This document shows, one piece after another, positions 9,101 to 17,541 of a DNA stretch of 21,127 nt (position 1 is its first letter; each line of letters opens with the position of its first letter). This DNA comes from CAYSHJ01 sp964589725. Lineage in GTDB: Bacteria; Planctomycetota; Planctomycetia; Planctomycetales; Planctomycetaceae. The DNA lies in contig CAZPUJ010000548.1 of assembly GCA_964589725.1 (NCBI GenBank), positions 1 to 21,127 on the forward strand, in the 5' to 3' direction. Both the position numbers and the translations under genes were made by a program. The notes beneath the pieces were generated by a model. It was not told the DNA's origin. It searched no databases and worked only from the letters and a program-made list of their open reading frames with translations.

Positions 9101-9781
9101 ACGAGTCTCACGCTGAAACAGCCGCCCAAAGTTGGCACGGAGTCCCAGCCGACGGAAGGTAAACTCCAAGTCATCCTGCGGAATGAGATCGACGAGATGC
9201 GCGTCTCTGCCGTGTCGCTGATGCCCGAAGACCTGGTGAAAAGTCTGAAGCCGCAAGACGTGGCCGACCTGATCGCGTGGCTGCGACAGCCGCAGGAACG
9301 AGTCGTGTTGTTGGACGACAATCCGAACCTCGCGGCCGCGCTCAACGAAGGGACAGGCACCGCCGAGTTCATCACCAGTGACAAGTTTTCGGGCGAGTCC
9401 AGCCTCCGCATCACACCGCCGCAACGTTTCTCGCCCCGAATCAAGGGTTGGGAATTCCGCATTCGCGAGAAGCCGGCGGTCGGTGAGTACCGCTTCATCC
9501 GTTTCGCCTGGAAGTCACCGCAAGCCTCGGGCGTGATGCTGGAATTTGCCGACGACGGCCAATGGCCTCCCGCCGATCAAACTCTGCGTCGCTACTTCGC
9601 GGGCAAGAATCTGACTGGTTGGCAAGCCGTCGGCATCGCTCCGCGACCTCCGGCCGACTGGACGGTGATGACCCGCGACCTGTGGCAAGACTTCGGCGAC
9701 TTCACCCTCACCGGCTTCGCCCCGACCGCCATCGCCGGACCCGCGCTGTTCGACCGCATCGAATTGTTCCGCACTCCGTAG
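6104..9781 (+). CDS. Exported PVC-type c-haem protein: dehydrogenase-like propeller, HEAT repeats, CxxCH domain
   Basis: A 1225-aa member of the large planctomycete family with a membrane-bound-dehydrogenase-type N-terminal domain and a C-terminal haem domain. A signal peptide covers about 1-24 (LRSTIVLLSVCLTATAFGQ). The propeller-like domain spans about 35-475, starting FKLPPGLRLELVASEPLIREP, with two calcium-loop-like motifs, DSDGDGRMDKAE (130-141) and DRDGDGKAEV (173-182). HEAT-like helices run about 515-890. The haem site is C932-GN-C935-H936, followed by SPGYMTYTVATKSGQVFSG, typical of the family. A beta-rich tail covers 1066-1225. It is probably an electron-transferring oxidoreductase in the periplasm; substrate unknown. 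The start given is GTG; ATG at 6113, preceded by GGTGAG, is at least as likely. Palindromic repeats lie in frame near 6788, 7547, 8084 and 9131, all in loops or linkers, and the TAG stop is itself part of a repeat. Confidence 0.9.
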   Translation: MSRMILRSTIVLLSVCLTATAFGQIPKPDDAPQPLPPNEAVKSFKLPPGLRLELVASEPLIREPSGVCWDEHGRLFVCELHGFNLDGQIDIDELNKTGKLDKVVRRFFVPEHVEKAAEAGTFGTVKHLIDSDGDGRMDKAEVWADRLPACFGICPARGGIIVVCAPDIVFLADRDGDGKAEVREVLFTGFSTGVLDRRMGTPQWGLDDWIYVGRSHSDATITGPHLKPVADSLRDPDSASLSDAATVHLPNTDFRIKPDGSAIEPVSGAVSGLGHTITESGDRFVSSVGWPAHFVAPLPWHSLARNPYVATPPLTVQVFPDRRVYPTSKAHPWRTKRAEDPGFSKFYTDGWGIAESAPNGYFTSCCGPLVYQDSVLPSLRGQLLACEPAQNLIHRSVVTRDGLRLMLSRAKGEESSEFLTSTDSWFHPIALSHGPDGCVWITDFYREIIEDYSAIPRYLQQQYGVTNGKDHGRIWRLTSDDVGRALLPVDKRDTKQTAKSGHPTDMSQLSAAELAREVGAALYWRRQTARRLLTERKLKDQAPALIKLAHEAKEPAAVINALHTLDALSELKPDLLEALLAHTSGDVRRQALQLSERRLEEHSGLLVAALRLADDSEPIVRLQLALSLGASRDARVLPALARFARQYGDDPWMTTAILSAVGWDSVPTALDVKRRDRVPTYDLLAELLRAPNDLKQAQRLLEPLCAAIAARRQEQELGAALVRIAGVDDHTIQVACLVGIRSSFGSSSAVALSEDARLAVKRLTTSDHADVRSLAGLLVRMMKLETSAERETRLAQSKEQLNDVTLNADARLAAIAELAAEDDASIAPVLMTALTSATPRLHEAILSAVFSRRDRIPALLDALEQKTVAPTVLSAVQRSLLLEDKDAAIRSRAGQLLTVPKSAALELFPVYAAALKEHRDVTRGHQVFRQVCGNCHQAHGLGVTIPVGPDLSSEFQRAEETIIRDILAPSEVISPGYMTYTVATKSGQVFSGLLGSESPTSLTLKQPPKVGTESQPTEGKLQVILRNEIDEMRVSAVSLMPEDLVKSLKPQDVADLIAWLRQPQERVVLLDDNPNLAAALNEGTGTAEFITSDKFSGESSLRITPPQRFSPRIKGWEFRIREKPAVGEYRFIRFAWKSPQASGVMLEFADDGQWPPADQTLRRYFAGKNLTGWQAVGIAPRPPADWTVMTRDLWQDFGDFTLTGFAPTAIAGPALFDRIELFRTP
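6788..6841. repeat. GTAG-headed palindromic element inside the PVC gene (6788)
   Basis: A 54-bp imperfect palindrome, equal to 18 codons. It begins CGTAGC and ends GCTACG. The right half contains a perfect hairpin at 6817-6835 (GGCGTCGCT, G, AGCGACGCC); the left half is a decayed inverted copy of it. It encodes roughly VADSLRDPDSASLSDAATVH within the propeller domain, probably in a surface loop. Confidence 0.6.
7547..7614. repeat. GTAG-headed REPIN-like doublet inside the PVC gene (7547)
   Basis: Two 24-base arms, 7547-7570 and 7591-7614, are inverted copies separated by 20 bases. Each starts (or, inverted, ends) with GTAG and forms its own 7-bp hairpin around an ACTCTT loop: GACGGGC/GCCCGTC in the left arm, GATGGCC/GGCCGTC in the right arm with one G-T pair. 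The element encodes the polar linker (about residues 482-504) between the propeller and HEAT regions and does not break the frame. Confidence 0.75.
8084..8146. repeat. GTAGGTTGGGACTCC REPIN-like doublet inside the PVC gene (8084)
   Basis: Arms of 23 bases at 8084-8106 and 8124-8146 match inverted at 22 of 23 positions, with a 17-base spacer. Each arm is GTAG plus a hairpin (GTTGGGAC, 3-base loop, GTCCCGAC). The 63-bp unit is exactly 21 codons and inserts VGWDSVPTALDVKRRDRVPT into the HEAT region at about residue 661, between two helices. Other copies of the same arm are at 9131 (decayed) and 9778. Confidence 0.85.
9131..9153. repeat. Decayed single arm of the same repeat family (9131)
   Basis: The 23 bases match the inverted 8084-type arm at about 18 positions, with a shared core ACGGAGTCCCA. 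No convincing second arm lies nearby. It encodes VGTESQPT within the haem domain, in a region where the family is variable in length. Confidence 0.5.
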
Positions 9782-9845
9782 GTTGGGACTCCGTCCCGAC
9801 CCCGCTGCCAACATCATCGCCATTGCCCAATTGGTCGGGACAGTC
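9778..9845. repeat. Repeat at the end of the PVC gene, supplying its stop codon
   Basis: A full 23-base arm (GTAGGTTGGGACTCCGTCCC plus GAC) starts at 9778 and is identical to the left arm at 8084. Its TAG at 9779-9781 is the stop codon of the PVC gene. A partial inverted partner, GGTCGGGACAGTC, lies at about 9833-9845, just before the ribosome-binding site of the next gene. The element therefore fills almost the whole gap between the two genes and could attenuate transcription. Confidence 0.75.
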
Positions 9846-9867
9846 AGAAAAGTGAAAGGAGACGCGA

Positions 9868-12360
9868 ATGAATTGCCGCCGAGTTGGAGTCCGCTCGATT
9901 CGCCGTCTTTGTTTGTGCATAGCAGTGTCGCTTGTCGGGTGGTACTCGCGCGCTTGGGCGGAGCCACATTTGTCGCCGCGCAACTTGGAGGCACCCTTTC
10001 CGTACTCGGTCGGCAGTCCGCGGGAATGGCCGATACTTGAGAGAAGTTTGCCAGAGGGGACGCACATCGAAACGGTGGTCCGCGACGGCAATGCGGTCTT
10101 GAAGGGCGAGCAAGTTGCGGCGCGTGGACTGCGCGTGGCGGTCACAGCGAACGGTCGATTGCAAGTGGCCGCGAAACCGGGTGCAACGGCGGCGCTGCGC
10201 GTCGAGGTCATAATCAAACCGCCGAATGGAGCCGGGGAAACGCAGGCGCTTGAGATTCAGCCGGCGCCGCCGGATCGGCCGATTTCGTATTACGCGGACT
10301 TCGGCGATGACTTGATCCGCATCTTCATGAACTCGACGTCGGGGCAGTTCAGCCCGGTGACGAAGAGTGGCTTCGATCAATACTTTCGGCGGTTACAGGC
10401 ACACGGCACGCGGCGGCTGATCGTGTGGCTCAGCCCGTTTCCGTTCATTGCGGACGGGGCGAATTACTCGCCCGACGATTGGCAGCGCTACGAGCGGCAA
10501 GCGCGAGCGATTCTGCACGACGAATTGCTGACGAGTGTGCTCAACGCGCGGACCGGGTTCACGTCGTGGGGCTGGCTGCGATACCTGTTGGCGACGCGAT
10601 TGAATCCGGACTTTGGTCGGATGCTGGGTCAGAGCGCGGCGGAGCACGGCATCAAGTTGACCATCTGTTACCGGCCGTTCGAGGCGGCGTTGACGAAATA
10701 CTACGAGGTGCCGGCCTTCGATTCGGACGGGACGTACTTGTGGGGCTTCTTGCCGCTCGCGTCGCCGACGGTCAATCACCGATCCGAGCAAGTCGGTTGG
10801 CGGCATTATCGCGACGTCCTACGCGAAGTCGGACAAGCGGACGCGGCGGAACTCGCGACGATTGAGTTGCCTGGCGTCGCGGATGCCGCGCGGTTTACGG
10901 GACAGCCGGGAATCCAAGTGACAGCATCGCCGTATCCGCCGCTGTCGGACGATGCGTTCGTGTTGGTGCGTGAGCCGTCCGGCCAGTTCCGACTGCGCGC
11001 CTTCGCAACTTTGCGTGATACAGCCGACGGCAAGCGGCAGCGGATCGAAGGCGTTCGCGTCGAGACATCGCCCGGCGGATTGCGCATGACGCGAGTCTCG
11101 CTGCCGCGCGGCTGTCGCTATTTGATTGTCTCGTGGACGGGCGACGGCGCGGGGCCGGACGTGTCCGTGTTGTCGCCGGTCGTGCTGCGAGCGAAAGCCG
11201 GCAATCGGCTCGGCCGCGAGACGACCTATTGGGCTCAGGGTGGGCCGACTGATCCGTCGCGAATCGCCGGGATCACATCCAACGGCGAGTACTGGGCCGA
11301 GTTCCAAGCCAGTGAAGCGAGTCAGCGAACCGTCGCAGCCGGGCCGGAGCGGTTGACCCTCGCCGATCGACAATTGGTCATTGACCTCGGCGCGGAGGCG
11401 ACCGTCGAGATGATTGACTTCAATCAGCCGCTCGCTCGGCAGAACGCGGTGCGCGAGATCGCGACCGTGCTGCAACAGCCCGGCTTCGACGACATCCTGC
11501 TCAACACGCGGTCGCATGTGGACCTGCCGGTGTCGCTGGCCGACGGCGATCAAGGGACTCGGCCGGCCGGACTCTATTGGCACGAACGACGCGGGCCGCG
11601 CTTCCATCTCGGACTCGACAAGGCGTATCTGCCACGCTCAGCCGCGAGCGTCGAACTGGTGCGCGAGCTTGCGAAGCAGCCGGGCGGCATCGAGCAGATC
11701 ACAACCTGGCAACCGAACGAGTGGCGTGACGAATGCCAGACGCTGAAGGGCCCGCGCTGGCGGTTCGCCCGCAATCGAGGCACGGCCGACGGACTGCGGT
11801 TGTTGCTGGAAGACTTCGAGCGTGCGTTTCCCGGCCGACGGATTCGGATGCTGATGCCGCCGAGCGAGTCGGCCGTGCAGAAGATTTGGTCGGGACTCGA
11901 CGCGCTGCGGCAACCGAGCGGCGCACCTTACGGTCGCGGCTTCTACTACCAGCTTTGGCCGAGCAATAATCACATCCCGGCAGTCGGTGAAGGCGCGGCA
12001 CTGGTCGATCTGCACGGCCTATCGGTCGAGCCAGCGTTCCTCGGCAGCGGCGGCTACTTGCCTAGCCTGAAGCCGTTCGAGTTGTACGTCCGCGAGTGCC
12101 TCGCCGACCTGACGGACAATCGCGGCTCGAAATATCGCGGCCCGCGCAGTTATTTCTTCGAGGCACAGACCACGTTGCGAGTCGCTGATCTCGCCGCTGC
12201 TCGGATCGCTCGCGAGGAAATGATCTGCCACCTGCTCGCCCAGCGGGCCGACGTCGGTGAGGTCATCCTTTACGAGTCGGCGGACTGGCTCTATTTCTTT
12301 CCGCTGTCAGACCCGGACCTTTGCGGCCACAAGTTTCTGGATCGTTGCGAAAGCCGGTAG
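9868..12360 (+). CDS. Exported protein of unknown function, possible TIM-barrel hydrolase-like
   Basis: An 830-aa protein with a clear ribosome-binding site (AAAGGAG, about six bases before ATG) and a signal peptide of about 31 residues (RRLCLCIAVSLVGWYSRAWA, then EPH). I do not recognise the family. After a beta-rich region (about 35-130) comes a stretch that resembles the start of a glycoside-hydrolase-like barrel: ISYYADFGDDLIRIFMN, FRRLQAHGTRRLIVWLSPFP and later MLGQSAAEHGIKLTICYRPF. A jelly-roll-like segment lies in the middle (about 330-450), and barrel-like segments resume after 500 (VLQQPGFDDILLNTRSHVD, FYYQLWPSNNHIP). No catalytic acid pair can be assigned with confidence. It is 86 bp downstream of the PVC haem gene on the same strand, so it may share a transcript. 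No repeats interrupt it. Confidence 0.8.
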   Translation: MNCRRVGVRSIRRLCLCIAVSLVGWYSRAWAEPHLSPRNLEAPFPYSVGSPREWPILERSLPEGTHIETVVRDGNAVLKGEQVAARGLRVAVTANGRLQVAAKPGATAALRVEVIIKPPNGAGETQALEIQPAPPDRPISYYADFGDDLIRIFMNSTSGQFSPVTKSGFDQYFRRLQAHGTRRLIVWLSPFPFIADGANYSPDDWQRYERQARAILHDELLTSVLNARTGFTSWGWLRYLLATRLNPDFGRMLGQSAAEHGIKLTICYRPFEAALTKYYEVPAFDSDGTYLWGFLPLASPTVNHRSEQVGWRHYRDVLREVGQADAAELATIELPGVADAARFTGQPGIQVTASPYPPLSDDAFVLVREPSGQFRLRAFATLRDTADGKRQRIEGVRVETSPGGLRMTRVSLPRGCRYLIVSWTGDGAGPDVSVLSPVVLRAKAGNRLGRETTYWAQGGPTDPSRIAGITSNGEYWAEFQASEASQRTVAAGPERLTLADRQLVIDLGAEATVEMIDFNQPLARQNAVREIATVLQQPGFDDILLNTRSHVDLPVSLADGDQGTRPAGLYWHERRGPRFHLGLDKAYLPRSAASVELVRELAKQPGGIEQITTWQPNEWRDECQTLKGPRWRFARNRGTADGLRLLLEDFERAFPGRRIRMLMPPSESAVQKIWSGLDALRQPSGAPYGRGFYYQLWPSNNHIPAVGEGAALVDLHGLSVEPAFLGSGGYLPSLKPFELYVRECLADLTDNRGSKYRGPRSYFFEAQTTLRVADLAAARIAREEMICHLLAQRADVGEVILYESADWLYFFPLSDPDLCGHKFLDRCESR

Positions 12361-12499
12361 CCCCTCACCAGCCCGGAGAAACGGTCGGCGCTCACTGCAT
12401 CGCACAAGATTCGAAAATGAACGTTTACGTCGGCGACATTTACGGAGAACGAGCTCAGAAGTTCGTGCCGGTGTCGAAACGATAACCGACAAGATTCTC

Positions 12500-13887
<1,388 letters not shown>

Positions 13888-13891
<4 letters not shown>

Positions 13892-16800
13892 CGTCGTGTG
13901 ATGACCTCATCCAGATTGAGGATCGTCTGAGCAACCAAAGTCCAAGCGGCCAACTCGCCGGGGTCCAGCGACGACGCGCGCGGCGAGGCTCCCACTTGGA
14001 TCAAATGCTCGGCGGCTGCCGGTTCCGCCACGAAGGCCCGGCGCTGACGAGCCAGCAAATCGGCGAGCACCTGCAACTCGAACGGTTCCGGCCAGCGCGA
14101 GACCGCGCGGCGGAAGATGGCCCGCAGTCGCAACTCGTCATCAGTCTGTTGCTTCGGAGCGTTCTTTGTAGCCGGGGCACTCCGTGACCCGGACGCGGTG
14201 TCACGGAGTGTCTCCACCACATCGCGGTCTCGTTCTTTCAGCGTGAGTGCCGCCAAATTTCGAGCGGCTTCGACGTACGTCACATCGTTCAAGACCACCA
14301 GAGCTTGCAGCGGAGTGTTGGTCCGCGAGCGACGCACCACGCACTTCTCACGCGTGTTGGCATCCCATGTCAGCAGTGCCGGCGGCGGTACCTGGCGTTT
14401 CCAGTACGTGTAGAGGCTGCGCCGCCAAAGCCCGTCATCTCGATCCGGCACGTAGGTGTCTTCTGCATTGTACGAGACATCCTCCCAGAGACCTTCGGGT
14501 TGGTACGGCTTCACGCTCGGGCCGCCGATCCGGGGTGAAAACAGTCCGGACACGGCGAGGGCCTGATCGCGCAGCAGCTCCGCCGGCAAGCGAAACCGCG
14601 GACCGCGCGCCAGCAGTCGGTTATCGGGATCGCGTTGCAACAGCTCGGCGGATGCCTGCGACGACTGACGATAAGTGGCACTCGTCACGATCAGCCGGAG
14701 AAGAGCTTTGACATCCCAGCCGCTGTCGACAAATCGCACCGCCAATTCATCGAGCAACTCGGGATGCGTGGGGAGTTCGCCTTGAGATCCGAAGTCGTTC
14801 GGCGTTCTCACCAGACCGTCGCCGAAGCACATCTGCCACAACCGATTCACGGCCACGCGCGCCGTCAACGGGTGCTCTGGCGAGACCAGCCAGCGCGCGA
14901 ACGCGAGGCGATTTGGCACATCGCCGGAAGCGTCGTAGCTGAAGTCGCCAGACTTCAGGTCATGTCGCGACGTCTGAACTCTGGCGAGTTCAGCTACCGC
15001 CGTAGAACGACGCGGAAATACCTTTGGAACTCCTGGCTGCACTTCCGCCGCGGGCTTGTCGTACTGGCCGCGCACTAACAGATGCGTTTTGCGCGGCTGA
15101 GCCAGATCCTGCATGACGAGCGCCGTCGGAATCGCGGCTCGCGAGGCGTTTTCTTCGCGACGTGCCTGCTGCAGACGTTGATGAGAGTCTCGCAACCCGG
15201 AAGGTGAGCGATGCGCGATGTAGTAGTCTCGCAACACGGTCTGCTCGGCCGCAGAGCGGTCTGTACGAGCGAGAATGCCTTCCAGTTGCTCGCTGTCCGG
15301 CCAAGCGGTTGATTCCGCTGCGGAAACCGCGCGCGGCAGGATGCGAAACTCGTCGAGCAGTCCGTAATAGCCCAAGCCGGAATCGCGGCGGCCGATCCGC
15401 AACGGCTCGCTGCATTGCAGGCTGCCAGTGAGCGTCTCGCGCTGCACGCTGAGCGGCGCGTCACGCCCGTCGATAATCACGCGTAGTCCGGCGGCTCGCC
15501 GAGTTCCGTCATAGCTCACCAAGACATGATGCCAGTCGTTTGACGACATCGCCTCGCGCGTCGCCGCCGCGATCTCATCGACGCTCCAGCGATGAACTAA
15601 ATGGATCTGCAGCCGCCCCTTCTGCCAGATCATTTCAACACCGCGTCGCGGGTCGGTCGGTTCGATCTTCGACCAGACACAGCCCAGCGAACCCAACGGC
15701 TTCAGCCAGACCGAGATTGTCCACGCGCGATCGGCGTTGAAGGCAGACTCCAGTTCGACATGCTGACTCGCATCAAACTTGGCCGCATCGCCACGAATTC
15801 CGCGCTCGCGTTGCAGCGACGTACCGAGGACACGCCCCGACCCCATTTCGAAGTCGCACGCCACCACGGCGTCTTCTGGAACCGCAGCGAGTTCCTTCGG
15901 CGCGACCAATTCCCACGCCGCAAGGTCCGCATTGAGTGACGTCGAGTGTGACGCGAAGTCTTGCTCGGCAGCCTCCCGTTGCTCCCGAGACCGCCGCAGC
16001 ACCGCCTCTTGCGCAGGCGACGGCACTTCGAGTGTTGGCGGCGGATCGTCCTTCGTCACCAGTCCCGTTTCGACGCTCTGATTGAAGTAGGCGAAGAGCT
16101 GGTAGTACTCGTGCTGCGAGATCGGGTCGTACTTGTGGTCATGACACTGCGCGCAACCGATCGTCATGCCGAGCCACACGGTCGCGGTCGTTTCGACTCG
16201 ATCGGCAATGGCTTCGACGCGGTACTCTTCGTCGATGATGCCGGTTTCGTTGTTGGCCATCGAGTTGCGATGAAAGCCGGTGGCGACCCGTTGCTCGCGC
16301 GTCGCATTCGGGAGCAGGTCTCCGGCCAATTGCTCGATGGTGAATTGGTCGAAGGGCATGTTGTCGTTGAACGCCCGGATGACCCAGTCGCGCCACGGCC
16401 AGGCTTGGCGAGGTTTGTCGCCGAAGTAGCCATTGGTGTCCGCATACCGAGCGGCGTCCAACCAGTCGATCGCCAGCCGCTCGCCGAAGTGCGGCGAACT
16501 CAACAACCGCTCGACCTCGGCTGCGTAGGCCGAGTCTGGATCACCAGCGAGCGCTTGCAGAAAGTGATCCAAATCTTCGGGCGTCGGTGGAAGCCCGGTC
16601 AGATCCAGCGCCACGCGCCTCAGCAACCGCGCGGGATCGGCTGCCTCCTGGGGACGCAGCCCGGCCTGTTCCAGCCGACTCTGAATGAACACGTCAATCA
16701 CATTGCGCGGCCAGTCGTGTACGTTGCCGTCACGCTCAGTGTGACGAGCCGAGTTGCCAATTGGGGACCGATGATCGCTCGGCTCATCACAGGGAGCGTG

Positions 16801-17238
16801 ATGGCTACGTAGTCGTCTCACCGCGTCAGAAACCGGTCGCTCGAAAGCCCAGTGCCGAGCGTATCGGGCACCTTGGCCGATCCACCGCCGAAGCGTCTCA
16901 ATCTGCGCCAGGGACAACGGCTTCCCGCTCTCCAGCGGCGGCATGCGAACGTCGGGATCGTTGCTGGTGATCCGCCGCATCAGCTCGCTCTTGTCCGGAC
17001 GAGCGGGAATGATCGCGGCTAATCCCGACTCCGCCGGTCGTGTCGCACCGTCGAAGTGATCCAGCCGCAGTCGTGACTGGCGCGCGTTTTCATCAAACCC
17101 ATGGCACCGGAAACAATGATCGGACAGGATCGGCCGCACGTCGCGTTGGAAATTCGGACCATCCTCCACCGCAGTGACAGTCCCGGGGACCGCCAGCAGA
17201 GTCACAGCAGCGAGGAAATTTCGCAGCTTGGTGCTCAT
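13888..17238 (-). CDS. PSCyt1-DUF1549-LamG-DUF1553 multidomain exported cytochrome-like protein
   Basis: From ATG 17238 the product is 1116 aa; the frame is open up to 17454, but only this start gives a signal peptide (KLRNFLAAVTLLAVPGTVTA). Domains in order: PSCyt1 haem motif C42-FR-C45-H46; DUF1549/PSCyt2 at about 178-395 with LDLTGLPPTPEDLD and a second site C362-AQ-C365-H366 in the typical CAQCHDHKYDP; a LamG/concanavalin-like domain at about 455-640; DUF1553 from about 715 to the end (HLLVRGQYDKP, ARVAVNRLWQMCFGDGLV). Length and order are those of the planctomycete family. It is coupled by a 4-base overlap to DUF1501. Three palindromic repeats (16723, 14935, 14168) are read as coding sequence, adding about 29, 21 and 15 residues at domain borders. 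A role in polymer degradation with electron transfer is inferred from the family. Confidence 0.92.
14168..14213. repeat. Palindrome inside the DUF1553 domain (14168)
   Basis: Perfect 11-base arms CACTCCGTGAC (14178-14188) and GTCACGGAGTG (14200-14210) are separated by 11 bases; GTAG precedes the left arm at 14168-14171. The encoded peptide, about DTASGSRSAPATKN, is low in hydrophobic residues and lies in a linker of DUF1553. Confidence 0.65.
14935..14997. repeat. GTAG-headed REPIN-like doublet at the DUF1553 entry (14935)
   Basis: Arms of 24 bases at 14935-14958 and 14974-14997 match inverted at 22 of 24 positions. Each is GTAG plus an 8-bp perfect hairpin with a GCCA loop: CTGAAGTC/GACTTCAG in the left and CTGAACTC/GAGTTCAG in the right. 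The two differences are one compensatory pair that keeps each hairpin intact. The unit is 63 bp, 21 codons, encoding roughly AELARVQTSRHDLKSGDFSY before the conserved NRLAFARWLV motif. Confidence 0.9.
16723..16808. repeat. REPIN-like doublet between PSCyt1 and DUF1549 (16723)
   Basis: Arms of 31 bases at 16723-16753 and 16778-16808 match inverted at 26 of 31 positions, with a 24-base spacer. Each has a 6-bp hairpin: CGTCAC/GTGACG on the left, CATCAC/GTGATG on the right, again a compensatory pair, followed by AGCCGAG. The right arm has the GTAG head, the left GTTG. The region encodes a His/Arg/Ser-rich linker (about residues 144-172 of the DUF1553 protein). Confidence 0.85.
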
Positions 17239-17541
17239 GGCCAATCGCTTGTTTTGATCGCTTCGTTCACGCTGGATCCGACCTCCGGATTCGCAGCACG
17301 TGTTGCATCGTAATCCCATGGGTTCGCAAAACCGATCCACGCCCGTGATGTCACCACGGCGAAACGGCAATCCGACGACGTATGGTCGTGACAAGTTACC
17401 GACCCAACGTCTCGACAAACCCAACCGCTTAATGAACAGACTACGCCTCTTCAAAAACTAGCCGGCCGTCCCTTTTTGTTGGAGTCAGTTGAAATTTGAG
17501 ACCGGAAGTTTGACATTGAAGGTTCCCGCAGGGAGCCTTCC
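17239..17541. other. Divergent spacer between the DUF1553 operon and xdhC
   Basis: About 300 bp between divergent genes. The leftward frame stays open through most of it (to 17454), but its translation there is Arg/Cys-rich and does not look like protein, so I treat it as leader. I see no convincing sigma-70 boxes on either strand. The last 23 bases form the hairpin listed separately. Confidence 0.5.
17518..17540 (+). promoter_or_regulatory. Hairpin enclosing the xdhC ribosome-binding site
   Basis: A 10-bp stem GAAGGTTCCC / GGGAGCCTTC with one G-T pair and a GCA loop ends one base before the xdhC ATG at 17542. The only ribosome-binding site, GGGAG at 17531-17535, lies wholly in the 3' arm, so the folded RNA would hide it. 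It may be a translational switch, or simply another dispersed palindrome that landed here. Confidence 0.6.

Noticed and set aside
12361..12499. Terminator between convergent genes
   Set aside because: No stem longer than a few bases and no T-run was found in this gap.
17239..17454. N-terminal extension of the DUF1553 gene
   Set aside because: The frame is open, but the peptide is Arg/Cys-rich and would bury the signal peptide that starts at the ATG of 17238.
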